Source of the DNA: BTRG01 sp036986275
GTDB lineage: Bacteria; Pseudomonadota; Gammaproteobacteria; Acidiferrobacterales; SZUA-150
Assembly (NCBI GenBank): GCA_036986275.1
Contig: BTRG01000052.1
Span: forward strand, 1-17,602
Reading direction: 5' to 3'
DNA length: 17,602 nt
Below, in pieces: positions 7,137 through 14,727 of the stretch. Below the pieces are notes generated by a model. That model had not been told where the DNA came from and made no database searches. It saw only the letters and a list, made by a program, of their open reading frames with translations. Position numbers and translations under genes: made by a program. The first letter of the stretch is position 1. Every line of letters begins with the position of its first letter.

Positions 7137-8462
7137 CTAATCACTGGTCCCAGTATTCTGGCCTGAAAGCATGCGGTCTTGTTGCCAGTGGTAACTGCGA
7201 ATGTGGGTCGGTGTGCCCGGAATAAATTCCCCGATCTCAATATGGGTATAGACCAGGGGTTTATTGCAATCAAAGCTATAGCGTGAGGCCGAGTAGTTTA
7301 GCTTGATCTGCTTTAACCTTTTGATTGCACAAGGATTTCCACCTGTTTTCTTATACTGCTTGCGGAGGTTCTGGCCCAGGGCCCTGAGATCGGCATCCAG
7401 CTGATCATAGGGGTGGTTCTTGGATCTTTGTTTCGGCCTGTCTTGTTGCCCGAGGGTGACGGCAGGCGCCGATTGCAGTCGCTGCAACCAGCCCTGCTGT
7501 TCGGCAAACTGGTAGAGCGCTTGCCCCGATAGTCCCGCCAGCAGAATCCACAGCGCCAGGCCCAGCAGTCGAAAGGGACCGTTGATCGAGGTCAGCTTGG
7601 TGTGCGGGATCAGCAAACCGATGGCGTAGGCCAAGGGATGGTGACGAGGCACAAAGGCATCGCTCTGCGTGGCGGCGGCACGTAAATGAGCCATGCGCTT
7701 GGTGAGCCAGGGTGAATCGGATTGCAGTTCGTTAAGTGAATTCCAGAATTGTGCCGCCTCAGTGCTTTGCGAGGCAAATTGAGGGATATTCAGGGACTTC
7801 CAGCGCCGGCCCCCTGTGGCCAGGATCGCCAGTGCGAAAGCGGCATCGACCTTGGTTTTACAGGCAGCCAGTCCGATGCGGTCATAGTGGTAGATACGGG
7901 CGCGGGCATAGGCCGCTCCCAATAACGGCAGGATAGCGGCGGGTGCCAGCAGGGGCTGCCAAGCATTCAATGGATCATGGCTGCGGGCCAGTTCATAGCC
8001 GATGACAAAATCTATTGCGCTCTGGCGCTCGGTGAAGGCGCTTATGATCTCTGCTTGCAGGGCCAGATGGCTTTGACCAAAGAGTTTCAGGCTGTGCGAG
8101 CGCTGCAACTTGGGGTCGTTGAACAAATAGGCCCGTGGCAGGTTTTCCACTTGCAGACGTTTGCAGACAGCGCTTAGTCGACGTGCGAGATCCGGGAACT
8201 GCTTGCCCCCTATGGCAACGGCATGACCGCGTATACGTGCCAATTGCCGCACCCTGACAAGAAAACGCGCCAACACCATCAGCAAGCCGGCGCCGAGATA
8301 AAGCGCGATCAGCTGCTCGGGATTGTTGAAATCAATTCCTGCGATAATGCCAAAATGCCTGGAGGCCTGTTTCAATATCCAGGCCAGTCCGATCCAGAAA
8401 GCGAGGGAAAACAGGAGATTAGCGCTAAAGAGCAGTTTCAGGCGAGGGCTAAGTGAATCCAT
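7137..8462 (-). CDS. membrane protein, degenerate M48 (HtpX-type) peptidase homologue lacking zinc ligands
   Basis: Function unknown. The 441-residue product has two N-terminal membrane segments (about 11-30 and 51-69), a soluble region, a membrane segment (about 297-320) and a C-terminal soluble domain (about 340-441) with C378 and C399 that I do not recognise. The soluble region follows the M48 plan: a strand/helix lead, FVIGYELARSHDPL where active enzymes have the HExxH helix, and YHYDRIGLAAC where they have the EYxxDRxGL helix. HExxH has become YELAR (Y156, E157, R160) and the downstream zinc Glu is I190, so all three metal ligands appear lost while the catalytic Glu position remains. It is probably a pseudo-peptidase. 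It is transcribed alone, divergently from mtgA, and ends at a strong terminator. The frame is intact, so it seems selected rather than decaying. No clear ribosome binding site precedes ATG 8462. Confidence 0.75.
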   Translation of the reverse strand: MDSLSPRLKLLFSANLLFSLAFWIGLAWILKQASRHFGIIAGIDFNNPEQLIALYLGAGLLMVLARFLVRVRQLARIRGHAVAIGGKQFPDLARRLSAVCKRLQVENLPRAYLFNDPKLQRSHSLKLFGQSHLALQAEIISAFTERQSAIDFVIGYELARSHDPLNAWQPLLAPAAILPLLGAAYARARIYHYDRIGLAACKTKVDAAFALAILATGGRRWKSLNIPQFASQSTEAAQFWNSLNELQSDSPWLTKRMAHLRAAATQSDAFVPRHHPLAYAIGLLIPHTKLTSINGPFRLLGLALWILLAGLSGQALYQFAEQQGWLQRLQSAPAVTLGQQDRPKQRSKNHPYDQLDADLRALGQNLRKQYKKTGGNPCAIKRLKQIKLNYSASRYSFDCNKPLVYTHIEIGEFIPGTPTHIRSYHWQQDRMLSGQNTGTSD

Positions 8463-8566
8463 GTGCGGGTATGATGTATGGTGGCGCCGGGATTATCTAC
8501 TGTGTACTGATAAGCATAGAATCCGTTGCCGATGAATGACAGGTCGAGATGCTACGCGACCGCAAT

Positions 8567-8581
8567 AAACAGAGTCTGTTT
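8567..8581. repeat. perfect 15-base palindrome between divergent genes
   Basis: AAACAGA (8567-8573) and TCTGTTT (8575-8581) flank a single G in the 145-base gap between the M48-like gene and mtgA. It lies 26 bases before the mtgA start, so it could be an operator or part of the mtgA leader. CAATAA (8563-8568) and TTATTG (8588-8593) form a wider partial inverted repeat around it. It is not a LexA box (wrong orientation). The binding factor is unknown. Confidence 0.45.
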
Positions 8582-8607
8582 CCAGCATTATTGAATAGAT
8601 CTACCAG

Positions 8608-9390
8608 ATGTTATATTTTTCAAGTCACCGTCGGCGCACGTCAGGTCGCTGGTCCCATACAGTACGGTATTTTGTATGGGGCTCGAGAATACTGCTGTTG
8701 TTTTTGATAGTCGATGGCTTTTACCTGGGATTGAACTGGCCGAACTGGGACAAACTGGCTTCGGGTCCGGTGCCTATGTCGAATTTCATTAAGGCCTATC
8801 TGCAGGAGCGCAAGGCCAAGAAAGATTGGCCGCCATTGCGTTGGTCGCGTGTGGACTATGTGGCGATGCCGGAATACTTGCCCCGGGCCGCTATTGTTGG
8901 CGAGGACAGTCGTTTTTATTATCACAAGGGGTTTGATTTTCTGGCCTTCAAGGATGCCATGGAGCACAATCTTAACAGGCAGGCATTCGCCTTTGGCGCC
9001 AGCACGATTTCGCAGCAGACGGTAAAGAATCTATTTCTCAGTAGCTCACGCAACCCCCTGCGCAAGTGGCACGAGCTCATACTCACTTGGGGCATGGAAT
9101 ACCATCTCAGTAAAAAGCGGATACTGGAGTTGTATCTGAATATTGCCGAGTTCGGTCGTGGTATTTATGGTGTACAGGCGGCGGCGCAACATTACTGGGG
9201 CCGTTCGGTCTCACGTCTGTCACGTCTGCAGGCGGCAGAGCTGGCAGCCACACTGCCCAGCCCGGTGAAGCACAATCCCTTTACCTATACCAGCGTCTTC
9301 AAACGTCGCACCCAAAAGATACTCTATTGGCTGCGCAGGCAGGATATCGAGGCAGCCAAACGCGCCCGTGAACGTGCATCGAATCCCTGA
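8608..9390 (+). CDS. mtgA: monofunctional biosynthetic peptidoglycan glycosyltransferase MtgA
   Basis: Polymerises lipid II into glycan strands at the outer face of the inner membrane (GT51 family). The 260-residue product has a basic N-terminus, one membrane anchor (about 24-42) and the GT51 motifs in order: VGEDSRFYYHKGFD with catalytic E99, GASTISQQTVKNLFL (about 130-144), RKWHELILTWGMEYHLSKKRILELYLNIAEFG (about 152-183), and a later segment GVQAAAQHYWGRS. There is no transpeptidase domain, and the length is typical for MtgA. ATG 8608 is the first start after an in-frame stop at 8596; ribosome binding site is weak. It is followed after 57 bases by glyQ, which has its own promoter. Confidence 0.95.
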   Translation: MLYFSSHRRRTSGRWSHTVRYFVWGSRILLLFLIVDGFYLGLNWPNWDKLASGPVPMSNFIKAYLQERKAKKDWPPLRWSRVDYVAMPEYLPRAAIVGEDSRFYYHKGFDFLAFKDAMEHNLNRQAFAFGASTISQQTVKNLFLSSSRNPLRKWHELILTWGMEYHLSKKRILELYLNIAEFGRGIYGVQAAAQHYWGRSVSRLSRLQAAELAATLPSPVKHNPFTYTSVFKRRTQKILYWLRRQDIEAAKRARERASNP

Positions 9391-9401
9391 CGTGCCCGCG
9401 C

Positions 9402-9407
9402 TATAAT
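9402..9407 (+). promoter_or_regulatory. probable promoter of the glyQS operon (-10 box)
   Basis: A perfect TATAAT in the context GCGCTATAATGCGG, a form common before gammaproteobacterial housekeeping genes. The -35 region is poor (TCGAAT at 17 bases, inside the end of mtgA). The predicted start of transcription is near 9414, leaving about 34 bases of leader before glyQ. Confidence 0.6.
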
Positions 9408-9447
9408 GCGGTGCTTCAATGAATGATTATTAAAAAGTAGACTGCCT

Positions 9448-10326
9448 TTGACCTTCCAGGACTTAATACTCACGCTACAGCAATACTGGGCGAAGCAGGG
9501 GTGCGTGTTGTCACAGCCCTATGATATGGAAATGGGCGCCGCTACCTTTCATCCGACAACCTTTCTCGGCTCACTGGGTCCTGAACCCATGCGCGCAGCC
9601 TATGTGCAACCCTGTCGTCGGCCCAGCGATGGTCGTTATGGTGAGAATCCCAATCGCTTGCAGCACTACTATCAGTTCCAGGTCATCCTGAAGCCGTCTC
9701 CCAAGAATATCCAGGACCTATACCTGGGTTCCCTGAAGAAACTGGGCCTAGACCCGCTGGTGCATGACATCCGCTTTGTCGAAGACAACTGGGAGTCACC
9801 TACATTGGGGGCCTGGGGGCTGGGATGGGAAGTCTGGCTCAATGGTATGGAGGTGACGCAATTTACCTATTTCCAGCAAGTGGGTGGACTCGATTGTCGA
9901 CCGGTGACTGGCGAGATCACCTATGGTCTGGAGCGCATCGCCATGTATCTGCAGGGTGTTGACAGTGTCTTTGATCTGTCATGGAATGACGAATTTAGTT
10001 ATGGAGAGCTGTTTCACCAGAATGAAGTAGAGTTCTCCACGTTTAACTTTGAGCAGGCAAATACAGAGCTGTTGTTCAGGCAATTCGATGATTACGAACG
10101 TGAATGCAATCGCCTGGTAGAGGCCGGCCTGTCGTTACCAGCCTATGAAATGGTTTTAAAGGCATCGCATAGTTTTAATCTGCTGGATGCGCGCCATGCC
10201 ATAAGTGTGACCGAACGTGCACGGTATATCGGTCGTGTGCGTGTGCTGGCACGCTTGATTGCACAGGCCTATTACGACAGTCGTGAAGCCCTGGGCTTCC
10301 CCAGAGGTAAGCGGGGGGAAGACTGA
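9448..10326 (+). CDS. glyQ: glycyl-tRNA synthetase alpha subunit
   Basis: Catalytic subunit of the bacterial alpha2beta2 glycyl-tRNA synthetase, which charges tRNA-Gly in the cytoplasm. The 292-residue product matches the family along its length: TFQDLILTLQQYWAKQGCVLSQPYDMEMGAATFHP at the N-terminus, PCRRPSDGRYGENPNRLQHYYQFQV (the class II motif 2 region) and GGLDCRPVTGEITYGLERIAMYLQ (motif 3 region). The start is TTG 9448: an in-frame stop lies at 9424, no ATG lies between, and TFQ aligns with the E. coli N-terminus. The ribosome binding site is poor. It overlaps glyS by one base (TGATG). Confidence 0.97.
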   Translation: MTFQDLILTLQQYWAKQGCVLSQPYDMEMGAATFHPTTFLGSLGPEPMRAAYVQPCRRPSDGRYGENPNRLQHYYQFQVILKPSPKNIQDLYLGSLKKLGLDPLVHDIRFVEDNWESPTLGAWGLGWEVWLNGMEVTQFTYFQQVGGLDCRPVTGEITYGLERIAMYLQGVDSVFDLSWNDEFSYGELFHQNEVEFSTFNFEQANTELLFRQFDDYERECNRLVEAGLSLPAYEMVLKASHSFNLLDARHAISVTERARYIGRVRVLARLIAQAYYDSREALGFPRGKRGED

Positions 10327-12437
10327 TGGCCAAAAAGAAAGCGAAGAAGATCGTGCGCAAGAAGACCATGGTGGCCGAGAATTTACTGGTTGAGCTGGGT
10401 ACGGAAGAGTTGCCACCCAAGTCCTTGCAGAGGTTGAGTTCAGCCCTGGCTAAGGCATTCTGCGATGGCTTGAAAGAGGCAGACCTGGTGGAAGAAGATG
10501 TCCAATACAAGCCCTTTGCCACACCTAGACGGCTTGCGGTACATGTTAGTTCAGTCCTGAAAAAACAGCCTGATCTTGAACAGGTGCGCCGTGGACCGGC
10601 CGTACAGGCAGCATACGATGAGCAGGGCCGACCAACCCAGGCGCTGTGGGGCTTTGCCAAATCATGTGGAGTTGCCCCTGAAAAGCTCGAACGCCTGCTA
10701 ACCGACAAGGGCGAGTGGGTGGTGTATCGTCTGTGGGAAAAAGGCCGACGTGCGGAAGAGTTGGTTCCTGAAATTCTTGATAGGGCACTGAAGAAACTCC
10801 CCATTAGCAAGCGTATGCGATGGGGTGATCTGAATGCTGAGTTTGTCAGACCGGTGCACTGGCTGGTGCTATTACATGGTACCAGGGTGATCAACACAGA
10901 GTTACTGACCGTGACCTCGGGCCGTATGACGTATGGTCATCGTTTCCATGCGCCGCGCGCTATCAAGCTGGCCCATGCGGATGATTACGATATGACATTA
11001 AAGAGGTCGGGAAGCGTTATGGCCGACTTCAAGACACGCAAACAGAAGATTCGACAGGATGTGGAGAGGCTGGCCGCCAGGCAAAATGGCAAGGCCGCGA
11101 TAGACGAGGCGCTGCTGGATGAGGTTACCGGCCTGGTAGAATGGCCTGTGCCTGTTTTAGGGGCTTTCGACAAGGTATTTCTGAATGTTCCTTCTGAGGC
11201 CCTGATCACCACCATGCAGGATAATCAAAAATATTTTCCTGTCACAACGGTGCGCGGTAAGTTGTTGCCGTATTTTATCACGGTCAGCAACATCAGGAGC
11301 AAGAGCAAGGTGCACATACAACATGGCAATGAACGTGTGATACGGGCACGTTTCTCTGATGCTGATTTCTTCTGGCAGAATGACCGTAAGCAGCCACTGG
11401 CTTCACGTTGTGATGCGCTGAAGAATGTTGTTTTTCATATAAAGTTAGGCTCGATGGCGCATAAGTCTGCGCGTGTAGCTCGGCTAACAACCCATATTGC
11501 TTCGTTACTGGGTGCCGATCAGGAACAGGCGCATCGCGCTGCCACTCTGGCCAAGGCCGACCTGATGACAGGCATGGTGGGCGAGTTCCCGGAGTTGCAG
11601 GGTGTGATGGGCCGTTACTATGCGCTCAATGATAAGGAGCCCGGAAATGTGCCGGTGGCCCTGGAAGAACAATACAGACCCCGCTTTGCCGGTGATGTCT
11701 TGCCCAGGACCGTTATCGGTCAGGCCCTGGCCATTGCCGATAAGCTGGATACGTTGGCAGGCATATTCAGCATAAATGAAATACCCACGGGCGATAAGGA
11801 TCCCTTTGCTCTACGTCGCGCTGCCCTGGGTGTGTTGCGAATTATTATTGAAGGCAGGCTCGAATTAAGTCTGATGGATTGTTTAAATCGGGCTGCCGCT
11901 GCATTTAATGTCGATCAGACAGTAGTGGCCAAGCTCTATGGCTTTATGATGGAGCGTTTGCGCGCCTACTATATCGAGGGCGGGATCAGTCGTAATGTAT
12001 TCGAAGCCGTGTATGTCACACGACCCGAGAGGCCACTGGATTTTGACAGACGCCTGCGTGCAGTCATGAGCTTCTTGAAGTTAAAAGAGGCCGACAGCCT
12101 GACAGTGGCGAATAAGCGCATCAGGAATATCCTCAAGCAGGGTGGTGATGTGGACTGGGATCATGTCTCAACCGGGTTATTACAGCATGATGCCGAGAAG
12201 GCCCTGTATAGCGTGATCGTTGAACTGAATACCGAGTTGGCCCCATTGTTTGATGCCGGTGATTACACGACAGCCATGAAACGCCTGGCCAGTCTGCGAC
12301 CCCGGGTCGACCGGTTCTTTGACGAGGTGATGGTTATGGTGGATGAAGAGGCTGTACGTGATAATCGCCTGGCCTTGTTGCAGGGCTTGAGCCGTTTGTT
12401 TCTACGCGTCGCCGATCTATCACGTCTGCAGGGTTGA
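10326..12437 (+). CDS. glyS: glycyl-tRNA synthetase beta subunit
   Basis: Beta subunit needed for tRNA-Gly recognition and activity with GlyQ. The 703-residue length is normal, with the conserved start region LLVELGTEELPPKSL, the stretch YGHRFHAP (about 199-206), and the HD-like/anticodon-binding C-terminal half (GDKDPFALRRAALGVLRI). Upstream of the usual N-terminus is a basic extension, MAKKKAKKIVRKKTM. ATG 10326 is preceded by GGGGGAAG and overlaps the glyQ stop, whereas internal ATG 10368 has no ribosome binding site, so the longer form is preferred. It is cotranscribed with glyQ and followed after 4 bases by the MazG-like gene. Confidence 0.97.
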   Translation: MAKKKAKKIVRKKTMVAENLLVELGTEELPPKSLQRLSSALAKAFCDGLKEADLVEEDVQYKPFATPRRLAVHVSSVLKKQPDLEQVRRGPAVQAAYDEQGRPTQALWGFAKSCGVAPEKLERLLTDKGEWVVYRLWEKGRRAEELVPEILDRALKKLPISKRMRWGDLNAEFVRPVHWLVLLHGTRVINTELLTVTSGRMTYGHRFHAPRAIKLAHADDYDMTLKRSGSVMADFKTRKQKIRQDVERLAARQNGKAAIDEALLDEVTGLVEWPVPVLGAFDKVFLNVPSEALITTMQDNQKYFPVTTVRGKLLPYFITVSNIRSKSKVHIQHGNERVIRARFSDADFFWQNDRKQPLASRCDALKNVVFHIKLGSMAHKSARVARLTTHIASLLGADQEQAHRAATLAKADLMTGMVGEFPELQGVMGRYYALNDKEPGNVPVALEEQYRPRFAGDVLPRTVIGQALAIADKLDTLAGIFSINEIPTGDKDPFALRRAALGVLRIIIEGRLELSLMDCLNRAAAAFNVDQTVVAKLYGFMMERLRAYYIEGGISRNVFEAVYVTRPERPLDFDRRLRAVMSFLKLKEADSLTVANKRIRNILKQGGDVDWDHVSTGLLQHDAEKALYSVIVELNTELAPLFDAGDYTTAMKRLASLRPRVDRFFDEVMVMVDEEAVRDNRLALLQGLSRLFLRVADLSRLQG

Positions 12438-12441
12438 ATTT

Positions 12442-12783
12442 ATGGCTATTGATAAGGACTCCTACGACACCATGCTGGAGCGTGTGCAGGGTTTTCACGA
12501 CAAGCATGATTTCAAGGCCACCGGTGGCGAAGAATTGACCTACCGTATCGCCCTGATGGCAGAGGAACTGGGTGAAATTTCATCCTGTGTTACCAAAGGC
12601 AAGAAGGTTGAAGACCTGGCCGAAGAGTGTGCCGACCTGCTTATCTTGTTGTTGGGCACGGCTATCGCCGCTGATTTTGATCTCAAGCAGGCCTTCTGGG
12701 ACAAGATGGAAAAGCTGAACCGGCGGAAGAGCCGTATGGTTAATGGTCGTATCCGTGTGTCTGAGTTTCGTGATGTGGATTGA
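12442..12783 (+). CDS. MazG-like nucleotide pyrophosphohydrolase
   Basis: Small all-alpha NTP pyrophosphatase-like protein (113 residues), expected to hydrolyse a nucleoside triphosphate to monophosphate and pyrophosphate in the cytoplasm. The metal-binding pattern is visible: MAEELGE (E41, E42, E45) followed by EECADLL (E62, D65), i.e. EExxE...ExxD. The length fits the single-domain MazG-like family rather than two-domain MazG. It lies 4 bases after glyS and directly before gmhB, so it is in the operon. The substrate is unknown; a role in clearing non-canonical nucleotides is only inference. Confidence 0.82.
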   Translation: MAIDKDSYDTMLERVQGFHDKHDFKATGGEELTYRIALMAEELGEISSCVTKGKKVEDLAEECADLLILLLGTAIAADFDLKQAFWDKMEKLNRRKSRMVNGRIRVSEFRDVD

Positions 12784-12795
12784 GTGCCTGCCATC

Positions 12796-13347
12796 ATGAA
12801 ACTACTGATTCTTGATCGTGATGGTGTCATCAATCATGACTCGGATGATTATATTAAATCTCCGGAGGAGTGGATTCCCTTGCCTGGCAGTCTGACGGCC
12901 ATGGGGCGTTTGCATCGCGCAGGGTATCGCATTGTGGTGGCCACCAATCAGTCCGGCATTGCCCGCGGTTTGTTTGATACCGATACCCTTAATCGTATAC
13001 ATCGCAAGATGTTACAGGCCGTACGCAACAAGGGCGGTGAGATTGATGGTATTTTCTTTTGCCCTCATGGGCCGGAAGAAGGATGCCGATGCCGTAAACC
13101 CAGGCCGGGTTTGTTTGAACAGATTGCCGAGCGATTAAGGATAAACCTCAACGGTGTAATTGCTGTCGGGGATACGGAGCGTGATCTGGTCGCTGCGCGC
13201 GATGTCGGGGCTGTGCCGGTACTGGTCAGGACCGGAAAGGGCAAACGGACGCTTAAGACCAGTCAGTTACTGGAGGGCGTGCCGGTATATGATGATCTCG
13301 CTGCTGTCAGTGATGCCTTGTTATCAGGAAAATTGGAACTGCATTGA
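12796..13347 (+). CDS. gmhB: D-glycero-beta-D-manno-heptose-1,7-bisphosphate 7-phosphatase
   Basis: HAD-family phosphatase of ADP-heptose synthesis for the LPS inner core. The 183-residue product has the nucleophile motif LDRDGVIN (D7, D9), the TNQSGIARG motif (about 50-58), the zinc cluster CPH...CRC (C89, H91, C97, C99) followed by RKPRPG, and the VGDTERD motif (D126). This pattern separates GmhB from the related HisB phosphatase. The frame is open from a GTG at 12784, but ATG 12796 gives the family N-terminus (MKLLILDRDG). It overlaps the plsC start by 4 bases. Confidence 0.93.
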   Translation: MKLLILDRDGVINHDSDDYIKSPEEWIPLPGSLTAMGRLHRAGYRIVVATNQSGIARGLFDTDTLNRIHRKMLQAVRNKGGEIDGIFFCPHGPEEGCRCRKPRPGLFEQIAERLRINLNGVIAVGDTERDLVAARDVGAVPVLVRTGKGKRTLKTSQLLEGVPVYDDLAAVSDALLSGKLELH

Positions 13348-14096
13348 AACAAATCCTGGGCGCTATTCTCTTTCGTATCAGCATATGGTTTACAGTACCC
13401 GTATATGCCGTGTTGTCGGTAATGACTTACCCCTTACCCTATGCTTGGCGCTATCGTTTCATTACTTTCTGGCCACGTTTTCATGCCTGGTTGGTAGGCC
13501 CGCTTTGCGGTGTTTATTACATCGTTGAAGGTAAGGAGCACTTACCCAAGGACGCCGCCATCGTTATGGCCAAGCATCAGTCGACCTGGGAGACCTTTGC
13601 CTTCCCCGCCATTTTCCCCCCTCATGTATGGGTGTTGAAACGCGAATTAAACTGGATTCCATTTTTTGGATGGGGAATAGCATTACTGAAACCAATTTCT
13701 ATAGATCGCGCCTCCGGCCGCAAGGCCGTGGAGCAATTAATAGAACAGGGCCGTGAGCGCTTGCAATCAGGTCTATGGGTGGTAATTTTTCCGGAAGGCA
13801 CGCGTATGCCGGCCAATACACGGGGTCGCTACAAGATGGGTGGTGCTATATTGGCAAGTGAAACCGGTTTTCCGGTCGTGCCCGTGGCCCATAATGCAGG
13901 GTCGTTCTGGCCACGACAGAAATTTCTGATTCGACCGGGTGTCGTGCGTGTGGTCATTGGCCCGGCGGTAGAATCAAAAAACAAAACAGCTACCGCGATA
14001 CGCGATGAAGTCGAAGCCTGGATAGAACACACCATGCAAGACCTTGAAGGGCGAGATGAATTGGCACCCCTGATGAAGACCCAACACGATCGCTGA
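13344..14096 (+). CDS. plsC: 1-acyl-sn-glycerol-3-phosphate acyltransferase (PlsC family)
   Basis: Membrane-associated acyltransferase that makes phosphatidic acid from lysophosphatidic acid, an early phospholipid step. The 250-residue product has N-terminal hydrophobic segments (about 7-28 and 46-60), motif I as KHQSTWE (H78, E83), and motif III FPEGTR (149-154), followed by GFPVVPVAHNAG. Motif I is HX4E rather than the textbook HX4D; this variant recurs in a gammaproteobacterial PlsC subgroup. The start is TTG 13344, overlapping the gmhB stop as TTGA, with AGGA upstream. A lysophosphatidate acyltransferase gene also neighbours gmhB and glyS in Pseudomonas, which supports the assignment. Confidence 0.88.
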   Translation: MKQILGAILFRISIWFTVPVYAVLSVMTYPLPYAWRYRFITFWPRFHAWLVGPLCGVYYIVEGKEHLPKDAAIVMAKHQSTWETFAFPAIFPPHVWVLKRELNWIPFFGWGIALLKPISIDRASGRKAVEQLIEQGRERLQSGLWVVIFPEGTRMPANTRGRYKMGGAILASETGFPVVPVAHNAGSFWPRQKFLIRPGVVRVVIGPAVESKNKTATAIRDEVEAWIEHTMQDLEGRDELAPLMKTQHDR

Positions 14097-14117
14097 CGAC
14101 TGTTGCCGGCCTGGCCG

Positions 14118-14126
14118 TGCTACACT
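14118..14126 (+). promoter_or_regulatory. possible extended -10 promoter before the cNMP-binding gene
   Basis: TGCTACACT is an extended -10 (TGn plus TACACT). No good -35 is visible. The predicted start of transcription near 14133 would give a leader of about 88 bases containing the AGTAT elements. Low confidence. Confidence 0.35.
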
Positions 14127-14130
14127 GAAC

Positions 14131-14177
14131 AGTATTTTCAGGGGCATTGAACATAAAATACTATATTTAATCAGTAT
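14131..14177 (+). repeat. three related inverted elements in the leader of the cNMP-binding gene
   Basis: AGTATTTT (14131-14138) is a perfect inverted partner of AAAATACT (14155-14162) across 16 bases. The ATACT part of the latter can instead pair with AGTAT (14173-14177) across 10 bases. The middle element can therefore pair with either neighbour. The elements could be operators or competing RNA hairpins. The A/T-rich content makes chance occurrence possible. Confidence 0.4.
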
Positions 14178-14220
14178 GTTACAGCGGTGATCTGGGTAAT
14201 AAATCGCTAGAGAGTCTGCT

Positions 14221-14727
14221 ATGCAAGATAAGACAGATGTTTCGTCTCCGTACTGGAGTTATTTTTTTCGGGCTGTACCGTCATGGCAACAACAGGCGCT
14301 GGCACAACTCTCCAAGACCCGGTTGTTTGCTGATATCCCCAAGCGCAGCCTGCGTCATTTGGTGTGCGAGATGTATTACCGTAACTATCAGCAGAATGAG
14401 GCTGTGTTTGCCACCGGCGATCCCGGTCTGGGTATGTATCTCGTATTGACCGGTAAAGTTGAAATCTATATTGGTGATAAAATATTTGCCGAGCTGGAAC
14501 GCGGTGAATTTTTTGGTGAGGTGGCGCTTTTAGGTGATGAAACACGTACCGCTTCGGCACGTGTCGTCGGTGAAACCGAGCTAGTGGGCTTCTTTCGCCC
14601 TACTTTGGAGGAATGGCTGCAACGTTCACCCAAGCAGGGCGCGCGATTCCTCTTTAATCTGGGACGTTTGGTTGCGGAACGACTGCGTCGTAGTAATGAA
14701 ATGTGTGCTACGCCTTCAGATTTATGA
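14221..14727 (+). CDS. stand-alone cyclic-nucleotide-binding domain protein
   Basis: Cytoplasmic protein of 168 residues with one Crp/PKA-type cNMP-binding domain (about 33-150) and no DNA-binding helix-turn-helix. The phosphate-binding cassette reads GEFFGEVALLGDETRTASARV (starting at G95), with E100 and R109 in the places that contact the cyclic phosphate and ribose, so binding of cAMP or cGMP is plausible. The first 30 residues have no known domain. The stop overlaps the start of the PerM-family gene (ATGA), implying coupled translation and perhaps a physical partnership. It may act as a regulatory subunit; this is inference. Confidence 0.85.
   Translation: MQDKTDVSSPYWSYFFRAVPSWQQQALAQLSKTRLFADIPKRSLRHLVCEMYYRNYQQNEAVFATGDPGLGMYLVLTGKVEIYIGDKIFAELERGEFFGEVALLGDETRTASARVVGETELVGFFRPTLEEWLQRSPKQGARFLFNLGRLVAERLRRSNEMCATPSDL

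Noticed and set aside
6885..7166. 93-codon plus-strand reading frame between the PP-loop and M48-like genes
   Set aside because: It runs straight through the strong hairpin terminator, has no recognisable domain and an unlikely composition.
10175..10897. 240-codon minus-strand reading frame opposite glyQ/glyS
   Set aside because: It lies entirely antisense to well-conserved synthetase genes, is rich in Ser/Arg/Pro typical of a shadow frame, and matches nothing.
13421..13440. HX4E in PlsC motif I as a sign of inactivity (motif itself at 13575-13592)
   Set aside because: The HQSTWE form recurs in a PlsC subgroup and the FPEGTR motif is intact, so the enzyme is probably active.
14102..14120. 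GGCCTGGCC-type hairpin after plsC as a terminator
   Set aside because: Short stem without a following T-run; not supported.
14147..14167. TTGAAC and TATATT as a sigma-70 promoter before the cNMP-binding gene
   Set aside because: The spacer is only 9 bases, far too short.
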